From contig JAAWCD010000112.1 of assembly GCA_022793095.1 (NCBI GenBank), forward strand, positions 1 to 37,789: a stretch of DNA of 37,789 bases, read 5' to 3'. The stretch is from Oscillospiraceae bacterium. GTDB lineage: Bacteria > Bacillota > Clostridia > Oscillospirales > Oscillospiraceae. The position numbers and the translations under genes are program-made. The notes below the pieces were generated by a model. It made no database searches. It was not told the DNA's origin and saw only the letters and a program-made list of their open reading frames with translations. Numbering within the stretch: the stretch's first letter is position 1; each line of letters begins with the position of its first letter. Of the stretch, positions 30,371-37,789 are shown piece by piece.

Positions 30371-33085
30371 ATGCTCAAAAATTATGAAATCGACGCATTA
30401 ACCGAACAACAGGCGGAGGAAAGCCGCAAAAAGTACGGCAGCAATGGCCTGACGCCGCCGGATCAGTCTTCCTTCTGGGCGGAGCTGTGGGACACCTTCC
30501 GGGGCGACGCCCTCATCCGTATTCTCACTGTGGCCCTTGTCATCACTGTGGTTTTCGCCATTCTGGGCGTGGGCGACTGGCTGGAGGCGGTGGGCATTGC
30601 CATCGCCGTGGTGCTGGCCACTACCGTGTCTACCTACAGCGAGTATTCCAACAACCAGCTCTTTCAGACCCTTCAGGACGAGTACTCAAAAATTCTCTGT
30701 AAGGTCTTCCGGCGGGGGGACACCGGCGTCCAGGTCTGCAATCTGAAAATCGACGACGTGGTGACTGGCGACTATGTGCTGCTCCAGGCCGGTGACAAGG
30801 TCTGTGCCGATGGCGTCCTCATCAGCGGGGACATCAAGGTCAATCAGGCCAGTCTGAACGGCGAGAGCGAGGACGCGCCCAAGACCGCCGCGGAGGACGG
30901 ATATGACTACAATCCCGACGTGGTGGACTTCCTGGACGCGCACAAGGTCTACCGGGGCGCGGTTGTCACCAGCGGCGAGGGCATCATGCTGGTCAAGTGC
31001 GTGGGCGACAAGTCTCAGTTCGGCCGTCTGGCCTCCGAGCTGAAGGAGGAGGACGAGCGGGAATCCCCCCTGAAGGTCAAGCTGGGCAAGATAGCCGACG
31101 CCATTTCCAAGTTTGGCTATATTGGCGGCACCCTCATTGCCATTGCCTTTATGATCAACTGCGCTTTTCTGAATCCCACCCTGCTGCCCGGCGCGGCGTC
31201 CTACTTCTCCGGGGACAACCTGATGCAGATCCTGCGGGACCTGGTCTCCTCCGTCACCCTGGCGGTGGTTATCATCGTGGTGGCGGTGCCTGAAGGCCTG
31301 CCCATGATGATTGCCCTGGTTTCCGGCCTGAACATGAAAAAGCTCTTGAAGGACAACATCCTCATTCGGGAAATCGACGGTGCGGAGACGGCCGGCAGCC
31401 TGAACATCCTCTTTTCCGACAAGACCGGCACCATCACCAGAGGCGCGCTCCAGGTGGTGGACTTCATCTCCCCAGAGGATAGGGACTACCAGAGTTTTCA
31501 GAGTATTCCTGAGCAGCTGCGGGAAATGCTGCTCATCAACATTTGCGGCAACACCAATGCCATTGCCCTGGTGAACGACGGCAGGCTCCAAGTCACCGGC
31601 GGCAATGCCACCGAGCGGGCCCTCCATGAGTTCGTGGGCCCGGAGGGGACTCTGGCCTATGAAAATTACCGGCTGGAGTGTGTGGACAGCTTGATGTTCA
31701 ACAGCGCCAACAAGTACTCTGCCAGCCTTCTCAAGGGCGGCAAGCTGAACCGGACCATCATCAAGGGCGCGCCGGAAAAGCTGCTGGGCCGCTGCACCCA
31801 TTACTACGATGAGCATCTGGAGGTCCACGAGCTGACCAACGATATCCGGGCCAAGCTGGAGGAGCGCATGTCCGCCCTCTCTGAAAAGGCCATGCGGGTG
31901 CTTGCCTTCGCCACCTCTGACAACCGCATCGGGGACCACCTCTTGCAGGACATGACCTTTGTGGGCATGGTGGGCATTCGGGACGAGCTGCGGCCCGAGG
32001 CCGTGGAGGCCATCCGCACCGCCCGCCGGGCGGGCATCCAGGTGGTCATGGTCACCGGCGACAAGAAGGAGACCGCCGCCGCCATTGCACGGGACGCCGG
32101 CTTGATTCAGTCTGCCGGCGATCTGGCCCTTACCAGTGAGGATCTGGCCGCACTGTCCGACGATGAGCTGAAAAAGACCCTGCCCCGTCTGCGGGTGGTG
32201 GCTCGGGCCCTGCCCACCGACAAGAGCCGTCTGGTCCGGGTCTCCCAGGAGCTGGACCTGGTGGTGGGCATGACCGGCGACGGCGTCAACGACGCTCCTG
32301 CCCTCAAGAAGGCGGACGTGGGCTTTGCCATGGGCTCCGGCACCGAGGTGTCCAAGGAGGCCGCTGAAATCACCATTCTGGACGACAACTTCAATTCCGT
32401 GGTCAAAACCGTGCTCTACGGCCGGACCATCTACAACAACATCCGGAAGTTCATCGTATTCCAGCTTACCATCAACATCAGCGCTGTGCTCATCGCCCTC
32501 ATCGGCCCCTTCCTGGGCATGGGCACCCCTCTGTCTGTCACGCAGATGCTCTGGGTCAATATCGTCATGGACACCCTGGCCGCGCTGGCCCTGGGCGGCG
32601 AGCCCGCCCTGGACCGCTATATGGACGAGAAGCCCAAGCGCCGGGACGAGTCCATCATCAGCCCCAATATGTGGTCCTCGCTGCTGGTCATGGGACTTTA
32701 CCTCACGGCAGCCAGCCTGCTCTTCCTGCTGCATCCCTTCTTCCAGGGCCTGTTCCGGGCCGACGGAGCAGAGGTTTACCAGGGGCATGACATCTACTTC
32801 ATGACCGGCTTCTTCTGCTTCTATGTGCTCAGCGCCATGCTCAACGGTTTCAACGCCCGGACGGAGAAGCTCAACATCTTCGACAACATCGGCCAGAACA
32901 GAATGTTCCTGTACGTGATGGGCCTGATCGCTGTGGTCCAGGTGCTGATGACCTTCATCGGCGGCTCCATCCTCCGCACCGCTCCGCTGACCCTGAACGA
33001 ATGGGGCGTCGTGATTCTGCTCTCCCTCATCGTTCTGCCAGTGGGCACCCTGCGGAAGCTGATTTTTCCCGAGAAACACGCTTAG
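30371..33085 (+). CDS. Calcium-type P-ATPase (PMCA/P2B-like)
   Basis: This is a cation pump of 904 residues, predicted to export Ca2+. ATG 30371 follows TTAGGAG. The N-terminal cation-ATPase domain is followed by helices 1-2 (about 50-85), an actuator loop reading NGES (163-166) instead of TGES, PEGLP (307-311) in helix 4, phosphorylation site DKTGT at D350, hinge GDGVND (636-641), and WVNIVMDTLAALALGGEPA in the C-terminal helices, typical for PMCA-like pumps. There is no calmodulin-type tail. Its place inside a TerD array fits Ca2+-dependent signalling. The last base of its stop begins a hairpin repeat. Confidence 0.92.
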   Translation: MLKNYEIDALTEQQAEESRKKYGSNGLTPPDQSSFWAELWDTFRGDALIRILTVALVITVVFAILGVGDWLEAVGIAIAVVLATTVSTYSEYSNNQLFQTLQDEYSKILCKVFRRGDTGVQVCNLKIDDVVTGDYVLLQAGDKVCADGVLISGDIKVNQASLNGESEDAPKTAAEDGYDYNPDVVDFLDAHKVYRGAVVTSGEGIMLVKCVGDKSQFGRLASELKEEDERESPLKVKLGKIADAISKFGYIGGTLIAIAFMINCAFLNPTLLPGAASYFSGDNLMQILRDLVSSVTLAVVIIVVAVPEGLPMMIALVSGLNMKKLLKDNILIREIDGAETAGSLNILFSDKTGTITRGALQVVDFISPEDRDYQSFQSIPEQLREMLLINICGNTNAIALVNDGRLQVTGGNATERALHEFVGPEGTLAYENYRLECVDSLMFNSANKYSASLLKGGKLNRTIIKGAPEKLLGRCTHYYDEHLEVHELTNDIRAKLEERMSALSEKAMRVLAFATSDNRIGDHLLQDMTFVGMVGIRDELRPEAVEAIRTARRAGIQVVMVTGDKKETAAAIARDAGLIQSAGDLALTSEDLAALSDDELKKTLPRLRVVARALPTDKSRLVRVSQELDLVVGMTGDGVNDAPALKKADVGFAMGSGTEVSKEAAEITILDDNFNSVVKTVLYGRTIYNNIRKFIVFQLTINISAVLIALIGPFLGMGTPLSVTQMLWVNIVMDTLAALALGGEPALDRYMDEKPKRRDESIISPNMWSSLLVMGLYLTAASLLFLLHPFFQGLFRADGAEVYQGHDIYFMTGFFCFYVLSAMLNGFNARTEKLNIFDNIGQNRMFLYVMGLIAVVQVLMTFIGGSILRTAPLTLNEWGVVILLSLIVLPVGTLRKLIFPEKHA

Positions 33086-33195
33086 TTCTTTTTCTTGAAA
33101 GAAAAAGAACCAAAAAGAACTTCAAGCTGGTTCTATTGCCAGACTTTCGGTAGAACCAGTTTAAAGTTCTTTGCCAAGCTTTCTTTCAAGAAAGC
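33085..33195. repeat. Complete convergent hairpin repeat (dimer)
   Basis: Three foldbacks lie in a row. The first, GTTCTTTTTCTT/AAGAAAAAGAAC (33085-33110), overlaps the pump stop codon. The second is CTGGTTCTA/TAGAACCAG (33127-33159). The third is GCTTTCTT/AAGAAAGC (33178-33195). The tracts between are themselves inverted (CAAAAAGAACTTCAAGCTGG against CCAGTTTAAAGTTCTTTG). This appears to be the full form of the element seen as halves elsewhere. Confidence 0.65.
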
Positions 33196-33216
33196 GGAAA
33201 GGAGGCTTTGTTCCCA

Positions 33217-34584
33217 ATGATGGACTTTTTGCGCGGTCAGAAGGAATCCATTCGCAAGCTCTGCGGCGGTCTGGAATTGGAACTGGAGATCTATCACCGG
33301 GCTCCGGTGGTAATCGACGTGTCCTGCTTTGGCCTGGACGCCTCGGGCCGGCTGTCTGACGAGCAGTATTTTGTCTTCTACAACCAAAAGCAAACGCCGG
33401 AGGGCGCTGTCCGTATGGAGGACGGCGCCGCCACCGGCGCGATTACCTTCCACCTCAGGCTGGACGCATTGCCCCAGCACATTGACAAGCTCTCCTTCAC
33501 CGCCGCCATCGACGGCACCCGCACCATGCAGGAGCTGGAGAAGGGCTATGCGCGGCTGCTGAACAACGGGCAGGAGGCGGGCCGGTTCTCCTATGACCGG
33601 ACCCACTTCGGAGCGGAACGGGCCATCGTCATCTGCGAGCTCTACCGCAAGGGGGACGACTGGCGGATCAACCCGGTGGGCCGGGGCTTCAACGGCGGAC
33701 TAAAGGCGCTGGTGGAGAGCTTTGGCGGCGTGGTGGCCGGGAGCCCCTCCCGCAATCCGGCCCGGCCCGCGCCGCCGCCGCGGCCTGCACCCAAGCCGGC
33801 CCCCTCCAGAGGCCGGAGCTCCTCGGTGAACAGCATCATTTCCGCCCTGCCCGCCCACGTCTGTTCCCGCATGGACAACCTGGCCCGGCAGTGCCGGGGA
33901 GATACCGAGTACCTGTCCATCATCTACCGGAGCATGTTCGCCGCCCTGGCCTCTTACCCCAAGGTGGCGGAGGAAAACGTTCAGGTGGTGATGTGCGCCG
34001 ACGCGTCCGGCTCTATGTACGACCTGTACCGGGGCGGGCGCATCCAGCGGGTGGTGGACAAATTTTTTACATTCGCCTCCACATTGTCAGAGCGGGGGAC
34101 CATGGATTTGTGGGCCTTCGGCGCGAAAAGCCGCCAGTTCGGCGCGGTGACCATGGACAACGTGCGGGACTACACCTTTGCCGAGTCCGGCGGCTTTGAA
34201 CGCTGGATGAGCATGCTTAACTATCAGATCAACAACGAGCCGGAGGCCATGCGGGACATTACCATGATATACGGCGCTCAGCGCCAGCCGGTTCTGGTGC
34301 TCTTCCTCACGGACGGCCGGCTCAGCTCAGACTGGGAGATTGAGGAGATATTGATTAAAACATCCCGATTCCCGCTCTACTGGCAGTTCGTAGGCCTTCA
34401 CGGAGATCAGTACGGAATTCTGGAGCGTCTTCAGGAAATCGACGGCCGGCATACAGAGAACGCCGGGTTCTTTAAGGTGGACGATATCGACGACATGACA
34501 GACGGCGAGCTCTTTCACGCGCTGCTGTCCAACCTGGAGGAGTGGCTTCAAGAGATTTCCTATAAAAACATGCTGGAATCTTGA
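33217..34584 (+). CDS. TerD-like domain fused to vWA domain (TerF-like)
   Basis: A 455-residue protein starting at ATG 33217 (an ATG at 33220 is also possible) behind AAAGGAGG. Residues 1-170 are a divergent TerD-like domain whose best match in the window is the N-domain of 18346: both have ASGRLSDEQYFVFYNQ-like and ELYRKGDDWRINPVGRGFNG-like stretches. A Pro-rich linker spans about 180-205. Residues 210-455 form a von Willebrand A domain with MIDAS start DASGSM (262-267) and TDGRLSSDWEI later. This is a TerF/TerY-type adaptor, probably a metal-dependent protein-binding module. It is the last gene before a strong terminator. Confidence 0.88.
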   Translation: MMDFLRGQKESIRKLCGGLELELEIYHRAPVVIDVSCFGLDASGRLSDEQYFVFYNQKQTPEGAVRMEDGAATGAITFHLRLDALPQHIDKLSFTAAIDGTRTMQELEKGYARLLNNGQEAGRFSYDRTHFGAERAIVICELYRKGDDWRINPVGRGFNGGLKALVESFGGVVAGSPSRNPARPAPPPRPAPKPAPSRGRSSSVNSIISALPAHVCSRMDNLARQCRGDTEYLSIIYRSMFAALASYPKVAEENVQVVMCADASGSMYDLYRGGRIQRVVDKFFTFASTLSERGTMDLWAFGAKSRQFGAVTMDNVRDYTFAESGGFERWMSMLNYQINNEPEAMRDITMIYGAQRQPVLVLFLTDGRLSSDWEIEEILIKTSRFPLYWQFVGLHGDQYGILERLQEIDGRHTENAGFFKVDDIDDMTDGELFHALLSNLEEWLQEISYKNMLES

Positions 34585-34586
34585 AA

Positions 34587-34620
34587 AAATGTCCCCTGGC
34601 TATGGCCAGGGGACATTTCT
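34587..34620 (+). terminator. Terminator of the ter gene array
   Basis: Perfect 14-bp arms AAATGTCCCCTGGC (34587-34600) and GCCAGGGGACATTT (34605-34618) with a TATG loop are followed by CTTGTTATGGATTTTTC. It lies three bases after the vWA gene stop. Confidence 0.85.
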
Positions 34621-34634
34621 TGTTATGGATTTTT

Positions 34635-34804
34635 CTTAGAAGCTGTATTCACAACCGTTGAACGGCATCTGAACTCGTCTTTTGCCGTCACGCTGCGTCA
34701 ATTTTTCTTGGAATCCACCAAGGATTCCGGTGAAAAATTGTCTTGCCTTACAACAAAATCCGTCGCCCATCTGCCATCCCCCGGTTATGAATACAGCTTC
34801 TTAG
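34635..34804. repeat. MITE-like element supplying a stop codon
   Basis: The 23-bp inverted ends (34635-34657 and 34782-34804) share AGAAGCTGTATTCA-AACCG with two mismatches. The interior has GTCTTTTGCCGTCACGCTGC and a GGAATCC-ACCAA-GGATTCC foldback, related to the copy at 1-160. The right end encodes the last residues (KKLYS) and TAA of the GTPase-nuclease gene on the minus strand. No transposase is encoded; it would need one in trans. Confidence 0.7.
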
Positions 34805-37442
34805 ACTTGATTTCCGCCCGGTGCCGGATCTGGTCCAGATCCCGGTTCTTCCGGTTTTGGGCTGTAATGAGCTCAGAAATAGCTCCGCTGACCCGATCCA
34901 TCTCCTCGTGAAATGCACGGGCGGAAACCCGCAGGGCTCCGTGCCCCAAGATAATGAGCTGTTCCAGCCCGTCGGAGGTGGCGACCCGCACCCGGTGCTC
35001 CCGCGCGATTTCATAGGTGGCCCGTTCGATGTAGGTGTCGGCAGTCTCAGCCTCTTTGGTGTAGACCACATAAATATTGTGATAACGGCTGACTTCTCCC
35101 GTGCTCCGGGGGACCTTATAGGCGTCAAAGACCAGGATGACCACGCACTGCTTGTACCCTTGGTAGCTGCAAAGCAGGTCCATCAGCATCCGGCGGGCTG
35201 CGTCCACATTGTCCTGAGCCACTGATTTCAGCTCGTCCCAAGCGAAAATAATGTTGTAGCCGTCTACCAGCAGGTATTCCGGCCCCTGCTTCTGCGGGCG
35301 GATGGGATGCCGGACCTCCTCCTCCGACGGACGGGGAGGCGGCCGGAAGTCCCGCCGCTTGACCGGTCCGTAGGTCCGCTCAAAAATAGCTTGCAGTTCC
35401 TTGTCCTCAGCGGCGGAACCGGCATAGGAGGTTCGGCGGACCGGGGGAGCCTCCGGCTCCGGTTCCGCTGCTTGGTCCAGCCGGAGGCCGGTGTCGATGT
35501 GCATGTAGTCCCGCACTTGCTCCCAGGGGACCACAAAGCCAGCCCCATGAGCGCAAAAGACGGAATCTGCCGGGTTGTCCACATCGCGCTGGCTGTCGTA
35601 GCCCAGCGCGGCAATCACCTCTTCAGGGTTGTGGCAGGGGGCGTAGCCCTGCACAGTGCAGGTGAGCCGCCCTTCCCCTCGGGTGTAGGAGGCCACCTCC
35701 TGCCAGTAGTTCCCCATAGTGCTCACCGGGGCGGAGCCGGCGAGCACCGCCCGGTCCCCGTCCAATTCCGGCGCTTCCAAAGTCCCAAACCGCTGCTGAA
35801 GGTCGGTCATGGCCCTGCCCACCGTCTCGGCGGGCAGCTCCAGCCGGATGGAATAGTAGGGCTCCAACAGCACACTCTGGGCCTGCATAAGCCCATGCCG
35901 GACTGCCCGGTAGGTGGCCTGCCGGAAGTCGCCGCCCTCTGTGTGCTTGGGGTGGGCCCGGCCTGCCAGCAGAGTGATGGACAGATCGGTGATGGGGGAG
36001 CCCGTGAGCACGCCCCGATGAACCTTTTCCTCCAGGTGGGTCAAAATGAGCCGCTGCCAATTCCGGTCCAGGGTGTCTTCACTGCAAACGGTGTCGAATT
36101 GCAGGCCGCTGCCCCGCTCTCCCGGCTCCAGCAGAAGGTGGACTTCCGCGTAATGACGGAGGGGCTCGAAGTGGCCCACCCCCTCCGCCGGGGTGGCGAT
36201 GGTCTCCTTGTAGACAATGCTGCCCGGACCGAAGCTGACCTTCAGGCGGAACCGCTCCTCAATGACCCGGCGCAGGATTTCCAGCTGGATTTCTCCCATC
36301 AATTGGAGCCGCAGCTCCCGCGCGTGCTCATCCCAGACCAGATGGAGCTGGGGGTCCTCCTCTTCCAGTTGGCTTAGCCTCCGCATGGCGTCGTGAGGGT
36401 CACAGTCCGGCGGCAGAATTAGCTGATAGGTGAGCACCGGTTCCAGGCTGGGGAGGGCGGATTCCGGTTCCACACCCAATCCCTGGCCGGGACGGGTCTG
36501 GCTCAGACCAGTGACCGCACACACGGTTCCGGCGGAAATCTGGTCTGTGGTCTGGAACCGAGAGCCGGAATAGATGCGGATTTGATCCACCTTTTCTGTC
36601 CAGCCGCCATCTTGGCTGGACAGGGAGTCCTTTACCCGCAAGCTTCCGCCGGTCATTTTTAGATAGGTGAGGCGGTTTCCCTGGCTGTCCCGAGCGATTT
36701 TGTAAACCTTAGCCCCAAATTTCGCCGGATAGGAAGGGGAAATAGTGTAGCGGGAGAGGCCGGATAAGAATTCGTCCACCCCGTCCAGATGGAGCGCGGA
36801 GCCGAAATAGCAAGGGAATAGCTTTCGCTGCCAGATAAGGGCCTGAATATCGCTGTCAGATACCGTGCCGTGTTCAAGGTATTGCTCCAATATGGATTCG
36901 TCGCACATGGCGGCGATCTCGTGAATCGCGGCCTCCGGCTGGTTTGGGCCAAAAGATGCACAGCCGTCGTCCAGTCGCTGCCGCAGCTCAGAAAGGCGGA
37001 GAGCTTGGTCAGATCCATCCAGGTCCATCTTATTAACAAAAAGGAAGGTAGGGATTTGATAGCGGGCCAGGAGCCGCCAGAGGGTCTGGGTGTGGCCCTG
37101 GACACCGCCGGTGCCGCTGATGACCAGAATGGCGTAGTCCAGCACTTGGAGGGTCCGTTCCATCTCACTGGAGAAGTCCACATGACCAGGCGTATCCAAA
37201 AGGGTGAGCTCCAGATCTGGCAGGGAAAGCACAGCCTGCTTTGAAAAAATGGTGATGCCTCGTTCCCGTTCCAGAGCTTCAGTGTCGAGAAAGGCGTCCT
37301 GATGGTCCACCCGGCCCAGGCGCCGGAGACAACCGCCCCGGTAGAGCATGGCTTCTGACAGCGTTGTCTTGCCCGCATCCACATGGGCCAGCAGGCCGAT
37401 ACAAAGCCGCTTGATTGACTTGTTTTCAAAGCTTGAGCCCAC
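34785..37442 (-). CDS. EF-G/TetM-like GTPase fused to YacP/Rae1-type NYN nuclease
   Basis: An 885-residue fusion. The GTPase part resembles ribosomal-protection proteins (TetM/EF-G fold): P-loop AHVDAGKTT (19-27), switch RERGITI (59-65), DTPGH (83-87) and NKMD (137-140), then EF-G-like domains to about residue 630. A low-complexity linker leads to a NYN/PIN-like nuclease (about 721-885) with the acidic residues in place: LLVDGYN (D727), VFDAYK (D773), ETADTYIE (D802) and ATSDGLEQ (D824). Bacillus Rae1 (YacP) has this nuclease and cuts mRNA in the ribosomal A site. GTG 37442 is favoured because AAAGGGTGA precedes it; GTG 37451 is the alternative. Function as a fused unit is inferred. Confidence 0.88.
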   Translation of the reverse strand: MGSSFENKSIKRLCIGLLAHVDAGKTTLSEAMLYRGGCLRRLGRVDHQDAFLDTEALERERGITIFSKQAVLSLPDLELTLLDTPGHVDFSSEMERTLQVLDYAILVISGTGGVQGHTQTLWRLLARYQIPTFLFVNKMDLDGSDQALRLSELRQRLDDGCASFGPNQPEAAIHEIAAMCDESILEQYLEHGTVSDSDIQALIWQRKLFPCYFGSALHLDGVDEFLSGLSRYTISPSYPAKFGAKVYKIARDSQGNRLTYLKMTGGSLRVKDSLSSQDGGWTEKVDQIRIYSGSRFQTTDQISAGTVCAVTGLSQTRPGQGLGVEPESALPSLEPVLTYQLILPPDCDPHDAMRRLSQLEEEDPQLHLVWDEHARELRLQLMGEIQLEILRRVIEERFRLKVSFGPGSIVYKETIATPAEGVGHFEPLRHYAEVHLLLEPGERGSGLQFDTVCSEDTLDRNWQRLILTHLEEKVHRGVLTGSPITDLSITLLAGRAHPKHTEGGDFRQATYRAVRHGLMQAQSVLLEPYYSIRLELPAETVGRAMTDLQQRFGTLEAPELDGDRAVLAGSAPVSTMGNYWQEVASYTRGEGRLTCTVQGYAPCHNPEEVIAALGYDSQRDVDNPADSVFCAHGAGFVVPWEQVRDYMHIDTGLRLDQAAEPEPEAPPVRRTSYAGSAAEDKELQAIFERTYGPVKRRDFRPPPRPSEEEVRHPIRPQKQGPEYLLVDGYNIIFAWDELKSVAQDNVDAARRMLMDLLCSYQGYKQCVVILVFDAYKVPRSTGEVSRYHNIYVVYTKEAETADTYIERATYEIAREHRVRVATSDGLEQLIILGHGALRVSARAFHEEMDRVSGAISELITAQNRKNRDLDQIRHRAEIKSKKLYS

Positions 37443-37486
37443 ATTCGTCACCCTTTGCTTGTGAATATTTTTTTGATACGTGGAGA

Positions 37487-37515
37487 ATTATAGCATAAGA
37501 AAACCCTCGCGTCGA
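37487..37515 (-). promoter_or_regulatory. Promoter of the GTPase-nuclease gene
   Basis: On the minus strand, a perfect TATAAT (37492-37487) has a weak TCGACG (37515-37510) 17 bases upstream, giving a short leader of about 40 nt. Confidence 0.55.
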
Positions 37516-37565
37516 TAGGCATTTCTTTCCCAATCCCAATTTAACCTGAAAAAAGCAAAAAGGTC

Positions 37566-37594
37566 TTGACAAACTAAAACTGGAGTGGTAATAT
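37566..37594 (+). promoter_or_regulatory. Stable-RNA promoter P1
   Basis: TTGACA (37566-37571), 17 bases, TAATAT (37589-37594), then CAAGCTGTC. It is duplicated 130 bp downstream. This tandem style is typical of rRNA operons. Confidence 0.75.
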
Positions 37595-37695
37595 AATCAA
37601 GCTGTCTGCGAGGCGGCTGCCATATGAGGAATGATGAGGCAAGCGAAACCGGCGGAAAGAGAAGAAAGAAAACTCAAAAAAGTCGAAAAAAGGGC

Positions 37696-37724
37696 TTGAC
37701 AAAGCGAACCGAGTGTGGTAAAGT
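37696..37724 (+). promoter_or_regulatory. Stable-RNA promoter P2 and leader
   Basis: TTGACA (37696-37701), 17 bases, TAAAGT (37719-37724), then TAAGCTGTCAGCGCGGCAGC and an A-rich leader to the window edge (ACCTTGTAAATTAAAC). No protein start is seen. An rRNA operon, or less likely a tRNA operon, should begin just beyond 37789. Confidence 0.75.
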
Positions 37725-37789
37725 AAATAAGCTGTCAGCGCGGCAGCGAGCTGCACCTTGTAAATTAAACAACGTGAACGAAACACACA

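Noticed and set aside
30686..33079. Antisense open frame of 797 codons opposite the Ca2+ pump
   Set aside because: It is a mirror frame of a strongly biased gene, rich in His/Gly/Val/Gln with no recognisable domain.
34785..37442. Tetracycline-resistance gene of the tet(M) class
   Set aside because: The GTPase is TetM-like, but the protein carries a NYN nuclease domain and is about 240 residues longer than TetM. Calling it a resistance gene is not supported.
1..37789. CRISPR array
   Set aside because: The repeats seen are dispersed hairpins and inverted elements, not regularly spaced direct repeats; no cas genes.

Overview
The window looks like chromosome from a high-GC Gram-positive gut anaerobe of the class Clostridia, most likely Oscillospiraceae (the Flavonifractor/Lawsonibacter/Intestinimonas neighbourhood). 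This is inferred from GC-rich codon use, AGGAGG-type ribosome sites, an ECF thiamine transporter, a TetM-like GTPase fused to a nuclease, and tandem stable-RNA promoters. The taxonomy is inference.

Layout. (1) 283-1365: pyrB on the minus strand, with a PyrI-like zinc motif fused to its C-terminus. (2) 1676-5980: a minus-strand phosphate operon in the order pstS-pstC-pstA-pstB-phoU, with a Pho-box-like promoter near 6100. (3) 6505-10072: a plus-strand MacAB/YknXYZ-like efflux system (adaptor, ATPase, permease), followed by an Imm26-like orphan. (4) 10861-13095: a split heavy-metal system, with a 72-residue HMA protein and a CPC-type P-ATPase behind a palindromic operator. (5) About 13270-14935: a graveyard of mobile DNA holding IS30 pieces, a phage tail-fibre fragment, a frameshifted Xre regulator and a ribbon-helix-helix scrap. 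(6) 15033-17953: minus-strand housekeeping genes, namely an aspartate-type aminotransferase, a Cof-like HAD phosphatase, and thiT under a TPP riboswitch.

(7) 18267-34620 is the centrepiece: a roughly 16-kb plus-strand array of Ter stress genes, probably one regulon. It begins with a TerD-TerA fusion, then AIM24, a duplicated YceG, TelA and three TerD proteins. Next come four tightly overlapping biosynthetic-type genes (C-C bond lyase, PRTase-TRSP, StiP/PRTase-PELOTA, HAD phosphatase). It closes with a Ca2+-type P-ATPase and a TerD-vWA protein. The first and last genes share the same divergent TerD-like N-domain. TerC and the ATP-grasp enzymes of related systems are not in the window.

(8) 34785-37442 (minus): an EF-G/TetM-like GTPase fused to a YacP/Rae1-type NYN nuclease, a candidate ribosome-targeted mRNA cleavage factor. 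(9) 37566-37789: two tandem strong promoters, apparently leading into an rRNA or tRNA operon that starts beyond the window.

Two kinds of dispersed repeat run through the window. One is a short A/T hairpin (core CTTTTTCTTTCAAGAAAAAG) found at nine sites, mostly touching or just after stop codons. The other is MITE-like elements of about 160 bp with inverted ends; one of them supplies the stop codon of the GTPase-nuclease gene.
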